Part shown: piece by piece, positions 1 to 11,190 of the stretch | Layout of the letters: each line of letters opens with the position of its first letter | How positions within the stretch are numbered: the stretch's first letter is position 1 | Source: Stenotrophomonas rhizophila | Lineage (GTDB): Bacteria > Pseudomonadota > Gammaproteobacteria > Xanthomonadales > Xanthomonadaceae | DNA: 64,000 nt | Assembly: GCF_000661955.1 (NCBI RefSeq) | Contig: NZ_CP007597.1 | Span: forward strand, 861,605-925,604 | Reading direction: 5' to 3' | The notes under the pieces: model-generated | What the model saw: only the letters and a program-made list of their open reading frames with translations | What the model was told of the DNA's origin: nothing | Database searches by the model: none | Made by a program: the position numbers and the translations under genes

Positions 1-1314
1 CACGCCCCACACCATCCGCCGCGCCAACGGCGGGTCACCTGCCTCCTCGGTGGACATCGTGGCCAGCACCAGCACCGCCGAGTCGGCCGAGGTCACGAAG
101 AAGATGATCAACAACACCAATGCGACAACCGACAACACCATCGGCATCGGCAGGCTGTCGAACATCGTGAACAGCACCGTCTCATAGCCGTTGCCCAGCG
201 CCTGCGCCAGGTCCACGTGGCCGAAGATCTGCGACCACAGCGCGGTGCCGCCAAACACCGAGAACCACAGGAAGCCCAGCACGCTGGGTGCGATCACCAC
301 GCCCAGCACGAACTCGCGGATGCTGCGCCCGCGCGACACCCGCGCAATGAACGAGCCCACGAACGGCGCCCACGCGATCCACCAGGCCCAGTAGAAGATC
401 GTCCAGTCGGCCACCCACGTGCTGCCCGAGAACGGCGACATGCGCAGGCTCATCGTCACCAGCGAATTGAGGTAGGACCCGATGGTGGTGGTGAACGTAT
501 CGAAGATGAACCCGGTCGGCCCCAGCACCATCACCAGCGCCAGCAATACCGCCGCCAGCCCCAGGTTGAAGTTGGACAGCCACTTGATGCCGCGGTTCAC
601 CCCGCTGGTGGTGGAGGCCATGTACAGCACGAACGCCACCGCGATGATGGTCAGCTGCACCGGAATCGAATCCTGGATGCCGAACACGCGGTGCAGGCCG
701 GCCGCGATCTGGATCGTACCGAAGCCCAGCGTGGTGGCCACGCCGATCGCGGTGGCCACCACCGCCGCCACGTTCACCACCGTGCCCATCCAGCCGCGGT
801 GATGCGCGCCGATGATCGGCTGCAACAGATCACTGATCAGGCCGCGGCCATTGCGGTTGAACTGGAACCACGCCATGGCCAGCCCGATCAGCGCATAGAT
901 CGCCCACGGATGCAGGCCCCAGTGGAAGAACGCGTAGCGCATCGAGGCACGGGCCGCCTCCATGCTCTGCGGTGCCAGGCCTTCCGGCGGCTTGACGAAG
1001 TGCGAGATCGGCTCGGCCGCGCCCCAGAACACCAGGCCGATACCCATGCCGGCGGCAAACAGCATCGACATCCAGCTGGCGTTGGAAAAATCCGGCTCGG
1101 CATCTTCGCCGCCGATGCGCAGCGAGCCCAACCGCCCGAAGGCCAGGTACATCAGGAACGACAGCGTGATGAACACCACCAGCAGGTATAGCCAGCCGGT
1201 GCTGCGGATGATGTGGCCCAGGCCACTCTGGATCACGTCGTTGAAGGGGCCGGGCGCGAGGCCGGCGATCAGCACCAATGCAATGATCAGTGCGATGGAA
1301 ATGCGAAACACCAT
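1..1314 (-). CDS. BCCT family betaine/choline transporter (partial, C-terminus off the left edge)
   Basis: Inner-membrane symporter of the betaine/choline/carnitine family, which imports quaternary ammonium compounds for osmoprotection or as nutrients. 438 codons are visible and stay in frame to base 1, so the C-terminal part is missing. The translation is a series of hydrophobic helices and carries the family's AEPISHF stretch around residue 100 and the Trp-rich signature ADWTIFYWAWW around residue 300. The ATG at 1314 has a purine-rich GGAG-type site just upstream on the minus strand. It is divergent from the riboswitch-controlled thiC. The family call is firm; the substrate cannot be told from this sequence. 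Confidence 0.93.
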   Translation of the reverse strand, partial: MVFRISIALIIALVLIAGLAPGPFNDVIQSGLGHIIRSTGWLYLLVVFITLSFLMYLAFGRLGSLRIGGEDAEPDFSNASWMSMLFAAGMGIGLVFWGAAEPISHFVKPPEGLAPQSMEAARASMRYAFFHWGLHPWAIYALIGLAMAWFQFNRNGRGLISDLLQPIIGAHHRGWMGTVVNVAAVVATAIGVATTLGFGTIQIAAGLHRVFGIQDSIPVQLTIIAVAFVLYMASTTSGVNRGIKWLSNFNLGLAAVLLALVMVLGPTGFIFDTFTTTIGSYLNSLVTMSLRMSPFSGSTWVADWTIFYWAWWIAWAPFVGSFIARVSRGRSIREFVLGVVIAPSVLGFLWFSVFGGTALWSQIFGHVDLAQALGNGYETVLFTMFDSLPMPMVLSVVALVLLIIFFVTSADSAVLVLATMSTEEAGDPPLARRMVWGV

Positions 1315-1565
1315 GGAGGAGTTTCTCCGTACAAAGGGGGCGAGCGAATGCCTGCCGTCTCCAGCGCTGCCGAGGCGGCGGCTGGGGCGATTCAAGCCGG
1401 TCGATGCCGGTTGCGGAACTCCAGGGCGGACCAGCCAGACGGCCATTCCGCGCCGCAGCATTCTAGCGGATGGCAGATCAGCGCCTTTTTCACGTTCCAG
1501 CCGCTGTCTGCACGGCCTCGGGCCGGACGCGGCAATTGCGTCAGGGTTGTGGTCTAATTCGCCCC
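1315..1565. other. Intergenic region between the BCCT gene and the thiC riboswitch
   Basis: No gene is supported here; the open frames that cross it lack start sites and family resemblance. It must hold the promoters of both divergent units. A possible -10 (TCTAAT, 1553-1558) sits just before the riboswitch, but I could not pair it with a convincing -35. Confidence 0.5.
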
Positions 1566-1652
1566 GAAGCGGGGGTACCGCGGCCCAGTGGCCACGGTTG
1601 AGACAGTCCCTTCGAACCTGATCCGGTTGATACCGGCGTAGGGATGCTTCGC
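1566..1652 (+). promoter_or_regulatory. TPP (THI-box) riboswitch in the thiC leader
   Basis: Thiamine-pyrophosphate-sensing leader RNA. The sequence has the conserved THI-box pieces in order: GGGGTACC near the 5' side, GGTTGAGA at about 1597-1604, then CCTTCGAACCTGATCCGG (about 1609-1626) and TACCGGCGTAGGGA at about 1631-1644. It ends about 120 bases before the thiC start, and thiC is the commonest target of this riboswitch in proteobacteria. TPP binding normally shuts off expression by blocking translation or ending transcription; which mechanism is used here is not evident from the sequence. Confidence 0.93.
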
Positions 1653-1675
1653 AATGCTGACGCAATGCGCCGTAG

Positions 1676-3652
<1,977 letters not shown>

Positions 3653-3752
3653 GGCCGGTGCCGGGGCGGCGGGCCGTCGCCCCGGTGCTCATGCGGCAGG
3701 GGCGGCAAGCGCGCTAAGCTCGGCGGCGAACGGGGCAGGGAAGGGATCTGGC

Positions 3753-4430
3753 ATGGCAATCGCACGTACCACCAAGTGGCTGGCCATCGCACGGCGGCAT
3801 CCGTCGGCGTGGTTGCTGGCCGTGCAGTTGCTGGGCGTGCTGCTGTACCCGGCGATGGACGAAGCCGGGGCCAGCCGCGCGGTGTTCGGTGCGTTCGGCA
3901 TCGCCGTGCTCGGCCTGGCCCTGTGGGTGGTGCGGCGCAGCCCGTTGGGCATGTGGCTGGCGCTGCTGCTGGCCATCCCGGCGGTGGTCTTCTCCATCGC
4001 CGGGGCACTGCTCGACAGGCCCACCCTCACCACCACCGCCCAGTTGCTGGAATGCCTGCTGTACTTCTATACCGCCGGCAGCCTGACCGCCTACATGCTC
4101 CAGGACCACAAGGTCACCCGCGACGAACTGTTCGCGGCCGGGGCAACGTTCACCCTGTTGGCTTGGGCATTCGCGTTCGCCTTCTCGGTCTGCCAGCAGT
4201 GGTACCCGGGCAGTTTCCTGGCCACCAGCGAGAGCGAATTGCGCACCTGGATGGAGCTTCTTTATCTCAGCTTCAGCTTGCTGTCCGGGGTGGGTTTGAG
4301 CGACGTGGTGCCGGTGCATCCGCAAGCACGCGCACTGGTCATGCTGGAGCAGTTCGCAGGCGTGATGTACGTGGCTTTGGTGGTCTCGCGACTGGTCGGA
4401 TTGACCATGATCAAGCGTGTACAAAGCTGA
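3753..4430 (+). CDS. Channel-like membrane protein with a degenerate ion-channel pore
   Basis: 225-residue integral membrane protein with about six hydrophobic segments. The C-terminal part resembles the two-helix pore module of the Ion_trans_2 family: a pore-like loop GVGLSDVVPVHP (about residues 179-190) followed by a helix like those of bacterial orphan channels. The usual potassium filter TVGYGD is replaced by GVGLSD, so potassium selectivity is doubtful. AGGGAAGGG lies about 8 bases before the ATG. It follows thiC by 100 bases but no functional link is apparent. Role unknown; the channel assignment is inferred from the pore segment only. Confidence 0.7.
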   Translation: MAIARTTKWLAIARRHPSAWLLAVQLLGVLLYPAMDEAGASRAVFGAFGIAVLGLALWVVRRSPLGMWLALLLAIPAVVFSIAGALLDRPTLTTTAQLLECLLYFYTAGSLTAYMLQDHKVTRDELFAAGATFTLLAWAFAFAFSVCQQWYPGSFLATSESELRTWMELLYLSFSLLSGVGLSDVVPVHPQARALVMLEQFAGVMYVALVVSRLVGLTMIKRVQS

Positions 4431-4439
4431 ATCGCAGAT

Positions 4440-4465
4440 AAAAAATTCGCGCCCGAAGGCGCGAA
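4440..4465 (-). terminator. Rho-independent terminator reading on the minus strand, with no known gene upstream
   Basis: A perfect 8-bp stem TTCGCGCC / GGCGCGAA with loop CGAA (4446-4465). Read on the minus strand it is followed directly by six T residues (4445-4440). On the plus strand it has no T-tract, only the A-run before the stem. There is no minus-strand protein gene between here and the start of the regulator at 4681, so it probably ends an unannotated transcript. Confidence 0.65.
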
Positions 4466-4680
4466 TACTGAAGCGATTTATGTGAATTCGTCGGCGAGAG
4501 AGAGCCTGATGTTGGCCGCACGCACAGGCGCGGTTAACCGGCATAGGCTAGTATTCGCGCGCTTCAGTTGTTTTACGGTTTGCGCTGATGGCATGTGCGG
4601 AATCTGGCGGTTCGTTCGATCGGTGTCGGTTGCGATGAATGCTGCGTTCCTGTTGTTCTGCAGTCCTTCGTACCACTGGA

Positions 4681-7002
4681 ATGATCAGCAACATTAGTGA
4701 GCCTCCTTCGGCCGATGTCGTGCGTATCGGCAGCTGCACCGTCACGTTGTCCTCGCGCGAGGTCACGGTGCCCGGTGCGCGTCGCGTGCGCCGGCTCACC
4801 CCCAAGGCGCTGGGCGTACTGAAAGCGTTGCTGCGTTCGCCCGGTGCGGTGGTCACCCGCGATGAACTGTTCGCCGAGGTGTGGCCCGACACCCTGCCCA
4901 CCAATGATGTCCTCACCCAGGCTGTCACCCAGCTGCGCAAGGCGTTTGCCAGCGACGACGGCGACGGCGCCGCGTACATCGAAACCATCGCCAAGACCGG
5001 GTACCGCCTGCTGGTGCCGGTACGCATGCTGGCCGACGATCCCGTCGTGCCGGCGGCCGCCGAACCGGACGTGGCGCCTGCGGCCAACGCGGTAACCCCT
5101 GCGCCAGCGCGCACCGCACCTGGCCCGGCAACGGCGTCGGTACGCAGCCGCTGGCGGCGCCACCGTCGCTACGTGCTGCTGGCCGTTGGGCTGGCCATGC
5201 TGGTGGCGCTGCTGGTGATGGCCGCATTGCTGCTGCAGCGCCCGTCGGCCGAGCCCGGTTCCAGCGGCGTGCTGGAGGATGGCAGCCGGGTGATCGGCAG
5301 CCCACAGCGGCCGTACCGGCTGATCACCGCCACGGCCGGGTTCGAGACCTATCCCACGCTGTCCCCGGACGGTTCGCAGGTTGCCTACGAGGCCGACAGC
5401 AGCGCCCGCAATGGCAGCTCGGTGAAAGTGCAGACGTCCGGCAACGCGCCGGCGCGGCTGCTGGCCGAAACCCCGGACGGCTATTCCGACCGCTTCCCCA
5501 ACTGGTCGCCCAACGGGCGCGACATCGCGTTCGCGCGGTTCGGGCCGGGCGGCAGCTGCGAGGTGCTGATCGCCAGCGCCACCGGCGGCGCGGTACGTCA
5601 CGTCACCCGCTGTGACGGCACCGAACTGCTCAGCTTCGACTGGACCCCGGACGGGCGCGGCCTGGTGTTCGGCTCCCTGGCCGGCGCGCATGCCCACCGC
5701 GGCATCCGCGTCCTGGATATCGCCAGTGGGCGTTGGACGCCGCTGGCCTACGAGGTGGCCGAGGACAGCTTTGATTACGCGCCGCGCTACTCGCCCGATG
5801 GGCGCTGGATCGTGTTCGTGCGCAACCCGCAGATTGGCGATCTGTGGCGTCTCCCGGCCAGCGGCGGGGTGCCCGAACAGCTCACCGCCGATTCGGCCGA
5901 GATCCGCGGCTGGGCCTGGCGCGGTGACAGCCGCCACATCGTGTTCGGCCGCCGCGTGGACAGCGAATCGCGCCTGTATGAACTGGATACGCAGAACCGC
6001 ACGCTGCGCGATGTCGGCATCGACGATGCGCAGTCACCGGCGGTGTCGCGCCACAACGAGATGCTGGCCTTCGTGCATCGCAAGGCGCAGTTCGGTCTGT
6101 TCCGGGTGCCGCTCAAGGACGGCCAGCCGGGGCAACCGCAACGCCTGTTCCCCTCCAACGGCCGCGATGGCCAGCCGATGCTCGCCCCTGACGGCCGGCA
6201 ACTGGTGTTCACCTCCGACCGGTCCGGCAATTACGGCCTGTGGTGGGCGGACCTGACCCGGCCCGACTCGCTGCGCCCGGTGGAAGGCCTGCGGCCGGAA
6301 ACGCGGCAGGCTGCGGACTGGTCGCCGGACAGCACGCACCTGCTGGTGTCCGGGCGCGATGCGCAGGCCAACCCGGTGATCTATGAAGTGTCACCGCGCG
6401 ATGAGCAGGTGGTGGCGTTGCCGGTTCCGGTCGCCCAGCCGCTGCAGGCCCTGTATGGCGGCGACAGTGACCACGTGCTGATCGTCGACCGTGACGCGCG
6501 CGAGCGGCTGCGGCTGTCCCTGTTCGATCGTCGGCAGTCGCCGTGGCGGCTGCTGGCCAGTATCGAAGGGGTGTCGCAGGCGCGCTTCGACCGCAGCGCG
6601 CAACGGGTGCTGTTCACCCGGCTGTCGGCAGGCGGGCTGTGGTCGGTGGATGCGCAGCTCAGCACCGGCAGCATCCAGCAGGTCAGCGAAGACCGGCCAT
6701 CGCGCTGGCGCTACCGGACCTGGACGGTGGCACGCGATGGCAGCGTGGACTACCTGTCCAATGGCGCCGCCTGCGCCACGCTGTTTTCGCGCATCAACGC
6801 CGGCGCTGCCCGCACCGAGCACTGCCTGGACGTGGATCGGCTGAGTGCCGGCAACGGCTTCAGTGCGCAACCCGATGGCAGCGCCCTGTATGTGGCGCTG
6901 GCGGTGGCCGACGGTGCCGACATCGGCGTGATGCCGCTGCCCGAGGCCCCGGTGGCGGTCTTCTCGGCGGTGTCCAACGCCCTGTTTTTGAAGGGAAAAT
7001 AG
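4681..7002 (+). CDS. CadC-like transmembrane regulator: winged helix plus TolB/PD40 beta-propeller
   Basis: Membrane-anchored transcriptional regulator of about 773 residues. The N-terminal ~105 residues form an OmpR/CadC-type winged helix, including LTPKALGVLKALL, the DNA-reading ELFAEVWPD stretch and the final wing IAKTGYRLLVPV. A Pro/Ala-rich linker and one transmembrane helix follow at about residues 164-185. A periplasmic propeller comes next, with repeated SPDG/SPNG motifs typical of PD40/TolB repeats. The design suggests a periplasmic signal relayed to DNA without a kinase. The ATG at 4681 gives the cleanest winged-helix start, but its ribosome site is poor; 4639 is an in-frame alternative. 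It lies upstream of an AraC regulator and a TonB-dependent receptor, which may be its targets. Confidence 0.85.
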   Translation: MISNISEPPSADVVRIGSCTVTLSSREVTVPGARRVRRLTPKALGVLKALLRSPGAVVTRDELFAEVWPDTLPTNDVLTQAVTQLRKAFASDDGDGAAYIETIAKTGYRLLVPVRMLADDPVVPAAAEPDVAPAANAVTPAPARTAPGPATASVRSRWRRHRRYVLLAVGLAMLVALLVMAALLLQRPSAEPGSSGVLEDGSRVIGSPQRPYRLITATAGFETYPTLSPDGSQVAYEADSSARNGSSVKVQTSGNAPARLLAETPDGYSDRFPNWSPNGRDIAFARFGPGGSCEVLIASATGGAVRHVTRCDGTELLSFDWTPDGRGLVFGSLAGAHAHRGIRVLDIASGRWTPLAYEVAEDSFDYAPRYSPDGRWIVFVRNPQIGDLWRLPASGGVPEQLTADSAEIRGWAWRGDSRHIVFGRRVDSESRLYELDTQNRTLRDVGIDDAQSPAVSRHNEMLAFVHRKAQFGLFRVPLKDGQPGQPQRLFPSNGRDGQPMLAPDGRQLVFTSDRSGNYGLWWADLTRPDSLRPVEGLRPETRQAADWSPDSTHLLVSGRDAQANPVIYEVSPRDEQVVALPVPVAQPLQALYGGDSDHVLIVDRDARERLRLSLFDRRQSPWRLLASIEGVSQARFDRSAQRVLFTRLSAGGLWSVDAQLSTGSIQQVSEDRPSRWRYRTWTVARDGSVDYLSNGAACATLFSRINAGAARTEHCLDVDRLSAGNGFSAQPDGSALYVALAVADGADIGVMPLPEAPVAVFSAVSNALFLKGK

Positions 7003-7083
7003 TCTTCGTACTTCTTTCGTATCGGCCTCGTGTCGAATTCGGATGAATCTCGTAGGACTTTCCTGACCTGGCTCGCCTGATTT

Positions 7084-7112
7084 GGCAAAACGTTTGCCCC
7101 GCAACGGCAAAC
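7084..7112 (+). promoter_or_regulatory. Three-armed overlapping inverted repeats upstream of the AraC gene
   Basis: Arm GGCAAAAC (7084-7091) pairs with GTTTGCC (7092-7098) to make a near-perfect dyad. The same GTTTGCC can instead pair with GGCAAAC (7106-7112). The set lies 14-42 bases before the AraC-family start codon. It may be an operator with two overlapping half-site pairs, or two mutually exclusive leader hairpins. No factor is identified. Confidence 0.4.
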
Positions 7113-7125
7113 ACGGTGTGCAGTC

Positions 7126-8007
7126 ATGCGTCAGCTTTCCTTGGCCGATCGCGGCCAATCGCTTTCCCTGGACAAGATCGTCGACGACGGTCCGCTGCCC
7201 ACCTGCCTGGGCGTGGCCCGGCTCGGCAGCCTGCAGACCGCCGGCGCAACCTTCACTGTGTGGATGCAGCTGCGTGGCAGCGCGTGGGTGGAATCCAAGG
7301 AAGGTCGCTTCCGCCTGCGCCAGCGCGAATGGATTGCCTTCGAGAAAGAATCCAAGCCGATGATCCAGGCCGGCCGCGATGGTCTGTGCATCGGCCTGAG
7401 CCTCACCCCCGATGCATTGCGCGCGCTGGGCGAGCTGGAAGACTGCAGCCTGTATGCCGGCCGCGGCAGCATGAGCCGCGCCGAAGTCCGCGTAGCGCTG
7501 CGCCTGTGGCGCGATGCACTGGCCAGCGGCCAGCCAGCGCAGGCATTGCGCCCGGTGCTGCTGCATCTGGCCTCTCTGCAGCGCGTGCTGGCCACCGGCG
7601 TGCAGCGTTGCCCGGGCCGTTCGCGCGTGCGCAAGCGCCAGGTGTTCGGCCGCATGCAGCGTGCGCGCCTGTACCTGGAAGGCAACAGCCACCGCGTGGT
7701 GCGCATCGGTGAACTGGCCGAGCTGACCAACTTCTCCAGCTGGTACTTGTCCAAGACCTTCCAGAGCCTGTATGAAGAAAGCCCGCAGTCGCTGTCGGCA
7801 CGCCTGCGGCTGGAGCGCGCGGCGGACCTGCTGCGTGATACCGACATGATGATCGGCGAAGTCGCCGCTGCCAGTGGATTTGACAACTGCTGCAGCTTTG
7901 CAAGGGCGTTTCGGGCACGTTACGGGCAGTCTGCGTCAGGCTTCCGCGAGGGCGGTGGAATGCTCCCGCCAAAGTCGGCAAAGCCATCGGTTGCTTCCCG
8001 CAAATAA
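7126..8007 (+). CDS. AraC family transcriptional regulator
   Basis: 293-residue regulator. The C-terminal ~95 residues carry the paired helix-turn-helix of the AraC/XylS family: IGELAELTNFSSWYLSK for the first helix pair and IGEVAAASGFDNCCSFARAF for the second, ending at a conserved Arg/Tyr/Gly stretch. The N-terminal half is a sensor-like region with no recognised ligand motif. It is followed after 68 bases by a TonB-dependent receptor gene in the same direction, so local control of that receptor is a reasonable inference. The start at 7126 lacks a clear Shine-Dalgarno sequence. Confidence 0.88.
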   Translation: MRQLSLADRGQSLSLDKIVDDGPLPTCLGVARLGSLQTAGATFTVWMQLRGSAWVESKEGRFRLRQREWIAFEKESKPMIQAGRDGLCIGLSLTPDALRALGELEDCSLYAGRGSMSRAEVRVALRLWRDALASGQPAQALRPVLLHLASLQRVLATGVQRCPGRSRVRKRQVFGRMQRARLYLEGNSHRVVRIGELAELTNFSSWYLSKTFQSLYEESPQSLSARLRLERAADLLRDTDMMIGEVAAASGFDNCCSFARAFRARYGQSASGFREGGGMLPPKSAKPSVASRK

Positions 8008-8075
8008 TTAACCGCAACGCAATCGTAACTTTCCGAGGCGGTTTAACACGCTACTAACGTACCTCGGAGAGATAA

Positions 8076-10946
8076 ATGAATTTTCGTACTCCTGCAGTGC
8101 GGCTGGGCCTTCTGCCCGCCGGCATTGCGCTCGCGCTGTCGCCGACCTTTGCCTCGGCGCAGGAAGCTGCAGCCGGCACCACTGACCTGGATCGCATCTC
8201 GGTCACCGGCTCGCGCATCCGCGGCGCCAACATGGAGACCCAGCAGCCGATTCTGACGATGACGCGTGAAGCCCTGGAGAAGCAGGGTTTCTCGAACGTC
8301 GCTGACGTGCTGAACAACCTCACCTCGGCCGGCTCCCCGGCCATCTCGCGTTCGGATTCGCTGTCCTCGGGCGAGAACGTGGGCGGTTACTACGTCGACA
8401 TCCGCAACCTGGGCGCCCAGCGCACCCTGGTGCTGATGAACGGCAAGCGCCTGGGCGCCACCACGGCCGGTTACCAGGATCTGAGCCAGATCCCGATGGC
8501 TGCCGTGGAGCGCATTGAAATCCTGAAGGACGGCGCGTCCTCGATCTACGGTTCGGACGCCATTGCCGGCGTGGTCAACGTGATCACCCGCAAGAACTTC
8601 GACGGTGGCGAAGCCAGCGTCCGCGTTGGCCAGTACGGCAACGGCGACGGCGACGAACAGCAGTACTCGATGCTGCTGGGCGCGTCCGGCGAGCGCGGCA
8701 GCCTGACCCTGGCGGCCGAATACTCCAAGCAGGATCCGGTGTGGGCCAAGGACCGCTGGTACAGCCGTGATGGCGGCCGTGGTCCGAATTCGGTTGCTGG
8801 CGACGGCAGCCCGATCACCGAGACCGGCAGCTGGTGCAACCCGTTGCAGGTCAACTGCGGCGACTCCAAGACCGCCGTGTGGAAGACCCTGAACCCGGGC
8901 GGCGATCCGAAGAACCCGAATGACTACCACGTCCTGACCGAAGACGAGTACGTCAATTCGAACGAGCAGATGAGCCTGCTGACCGGTGTGGAGCGCAAGT
9001 CGCTGTACATCAACGGCACCTACGACTTCACCGACCGCATCAGCCTGAACACCGATGTGCTCTACAACGAGCGCAACACGTTCCAGCAGATCGCCGGCTA
9101 CCCGTACCAGTCCAGCGCGTCCAACATCAAGACCCCGCTGTCGGCCTCCAGCGCCTTCAACCCGACCAACGTCAATGGCGTCGGTGGCAAGGACATCGAG
9201 TTCCGTCGCCGCCTGTGGGAAGTGCCGCGCACCACCGACAGCCAGCTGAAGACCCTGCGCTTCGCGCCGACCGTCAGCGGCTACTTCGAAGTGGCTGACA
9301 AGACCTTTGATTGGGACGTCGGTGCACTGTGGAACCGCAATGAGTCGATCAAGACCCAGCGCGGTGACATGAGCCTGATCGGTTCGCGCAAGGCATTGGG
9401 CCCGTCCTACATCGATGCAGGCGGCGTGGCACGTTGCGGCGTTGCCGGCGTTGTGGATCCGTCCCTGGCCGACTGCATTCCGTGGAACCCGCTGCTGCCG
9501 TACGGCGTGGCTGGCCAGGGTTCGCTCGCCGACCCGGCGCTGCAGGAATACCTGTTCCCGACCTTCACCACCCGTGGCGTCACCAAGACCACCAGCTTCA
9601 CCGCCAACCTGGCCGGTTCCATCGTGACCCTGCCGGCCGGCGACCTCGGCTTCGCCGTGGGCGTGGAGCACCGCAAGGAAGAAGGCTCCTACGTGCCGGA
9701 CGCCTTCGCGCAGTCCGGCCAGTCCACCGGCCTGGGCCAGAAGTCGACCCAGGGTGAGTACGATCTGAACGAGGTCTACCTCGAACTGAACGTGCCGATC
9801 CTGGCCGACATGGCGTTTGCCAAGGAACTGACCCTGAATGTTGCCAGCCGTTATTCGGACTACAGCAACTTCGGCGGCACCACCAACAGCAAGTTCGGTC
9901 TGACCTGGCGTCCGATGGACGAGCTGCTGGTCCGCGGCACCTATGCCGAGGGCTTCCGCGCTCCGACCATCTCCGATCTGTACGGTGGCCTGAGCTCGAG
10001 CTTCGAGCGTTACACCGATCCGTGCGCCGTGGGCGTGTCGGGCAGCGTGGCTGGCAATGCCGCCTGCCTTGCCGGTGGTGCACCGGCCAACTACGTGCAG
10101 CTGGGCCAGGGCAACGTGCCGTGCTCGACCACGCCGTGCCAGTCGGGTGACCAGTTCGTCTCCGGCGCCAACCCGAACCTGTCGCCGGAAACCTCCAAGA
10201 GCAAGACCATGGGTCTGGTCTGGAGCCCGCGTTGGGTGCAGGGCCTGGACATCTCGCTGGATTGGTACCGCTACGAGATCAGCGACATGATCATCGAAGA
10301 CAGCGTCGACCGTATCCTGCGTGACTGCTACGTGCTGGGCAATGCTGGCCGTTGCAGCGGCGTGACCCGTGCGGCTGATGGCCACATCAGCGGCATCACC
10401 TACGGCACCGCCAACCTCGGCAAGATGGAAACCGAAGGTTACGACCTGGGCATCAAGTACCGCCTGCCGGAGCTGGCCATCGGTCAGTTCAGCATCGACT
10501 GGCAGACCAGCTACCTGGCCAAGTACGACGAAGCCAACCAGAACAGCGCCGGCGACAGCATCATGATCGGCAAGGTTGGTCAGGACGCGCTGTTCCGCGT
10601 GCGTTCCAACCTGGGCGTCAACTGGGCGATGGGCGACTTCGGTGTCAACTACACCGCGCGTTACTACTCGGGCCTGAACGAGCCGTGCATCGACATCGGC
10701 TGCACCGATCCGGACCGCTTCGCCTATGGCGAAACCGCTCCGCTGCGCAAGACCGGCTCCAACACCTTCCATGACCTGCAGGTCAGCTGGAAGGCACCGT
10801 GGGATGCCACCATTGCGGTCGGCGCGAACAACGTGTTCGATCACAAGGGTCCGCTGATGTACTCGCAGCAGAACTCGAGCTTCGCCTACTACGGCGGCTT
10901 CGATATCGGCCGCTTCCTGTACATGAAGTACACCCAGCGCTTCTGA
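8076..10946 (+). CDS. TonB-dependent outer-membrane receptor
   Basis: 956-residue outer-membrane receptor that takes up a ligand using energy from TonB-ExbBD. It has a signal peptide of about 27 residues ending FASAQ, a TonB-box-like region followed by ISVTGSRI, and a plug domain with DVLNNL and LVLMNGKRLG. A long Tyr/Asn-rich beta-barrel follows, with EGFRAP and NPNL segments and a terminal aromatic residue (YTQRF). GGAGA precedes the ATG. Such large receptors are abundant in Xanthomonadaceae, often for carbohydrates or peptides; the substrate here is unknown. The AraC gene immediately upstream is a candidate regulator. Confidence 0.92.
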   Translation: MNFRTPAVRLGLLPAGIALALSPTFASAQEAAAGTTDLDRISVTGSRIRGANMETQQPILTMTREALEKQGFSNVADVLNNLTSAGSPAISRSDSLSSGENVGGYYVDIRNLGAQRTLVLMNGKRLGATTAGYQDLSQIPMAAVERIEILKDGASSIYGSDAIAGVVNVITRKNFDGGEASVRVGQYGNGDGDEQQYSMLLGASGERGSLTLAAEYSKQDPVWAKDRWYSRDGGRGPNSVAGDGSPITETGSWCNPLQVNCGDSKTAVWKTLNPGGDPKNPNDYHVLTEDEYVNSNEQMSLLTGVERKSLYINGTYDFTDRISLNTDVLYNERNTFQQIAGYPYQSSASNIKTPLSASSAFNPTNVNGVGGKDIEFRRRLWEVPRTTDSQLKTLRFAPTVSGYFEVADKTFDWDVGALWNRNESIKTQRGDMSLIGSRKALGPSYIDAGGVARCGVAGVVDPSLADCIPWNPLLPYGVAGQGSLADPALQEYLFPTFTTRGVTKTTSFTANLAGSIVTLPAGDLGFAVGVEHRKEEGSYVPDAFAQSGQSTGLGQKSTQGEYDLNEVYLELNVPILADMAFAKELTLNVASRYSDYSNFGGTTNSKFGLTWRPMDELLVRGTYAEGFRAPTISDLYGGLSSSFERYTDPCAVGVSGSVAGNAACLAGGAPANYVQLGQGNVPCSTTPCQSGDQFVSGANPNLSPETSKSKTMGLVWSPRWVQGLDISLDWYRYEISDMIIEDSVDRILRDCYVLGNAGRCSGVTRAADGHISGITYGTANLGKMETEGYDLGIKYRLPELAIGQFSIDWQTSYLAKYDEANQNSAGDSIMIGKVGQDALFRVRSNLGVNWAMGDFGVNYTARYYSGLNEPCIDIGCTDPDRFAYGETAPLRKTGSNTFHDLQVSWKAPWDATIAVGANNVFDHKGPLMYSQQNSSFAYYGGFDIGRFLYMKYTQRF

Positions 10947-10973
10947 TCCATCGAAGCTCTGTTGCAGTAAAAA

Positions 10974-11007
10974 AGGAGGGCGGACCGCAAGGTCCGCCCT
11001 CTTTGTT
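10974..11007 (+). terminator. Rho-independent terminator after the TonB-dependent receptor
   Basis: An 11-bp stem GAGGGCGGACC / GGTCCGCCCTC (10976-10986 and 10991-11001) with a GCAA loop, followed by TTTGTTT. Confidence 0.85.
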
Positions 11008-11190
11008 TGTGCCGGGGCCTGAGCGTTCCACCCTCCCGGTTTCGATGCTGCGGCCACAAAAAGGTTCTGAGGGAAGCGTCTCGTTGCGAGGGCCGTCGCA
11101 GCGTGAGCACGACGGTGCGCGGGTGGCCGGGCGTGCAGGCGCCGTTCGGATCGGCTGGTGTCTCCGATCAGGCTGGTCGCGAACGTGAGG

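Noticed and set aside
3661..3685. GC-rich hairpin after thiC as a terminator
   Set aside because: The stem is strong but no T-tract follows on the plus strand, so it was not listed as a terminator.
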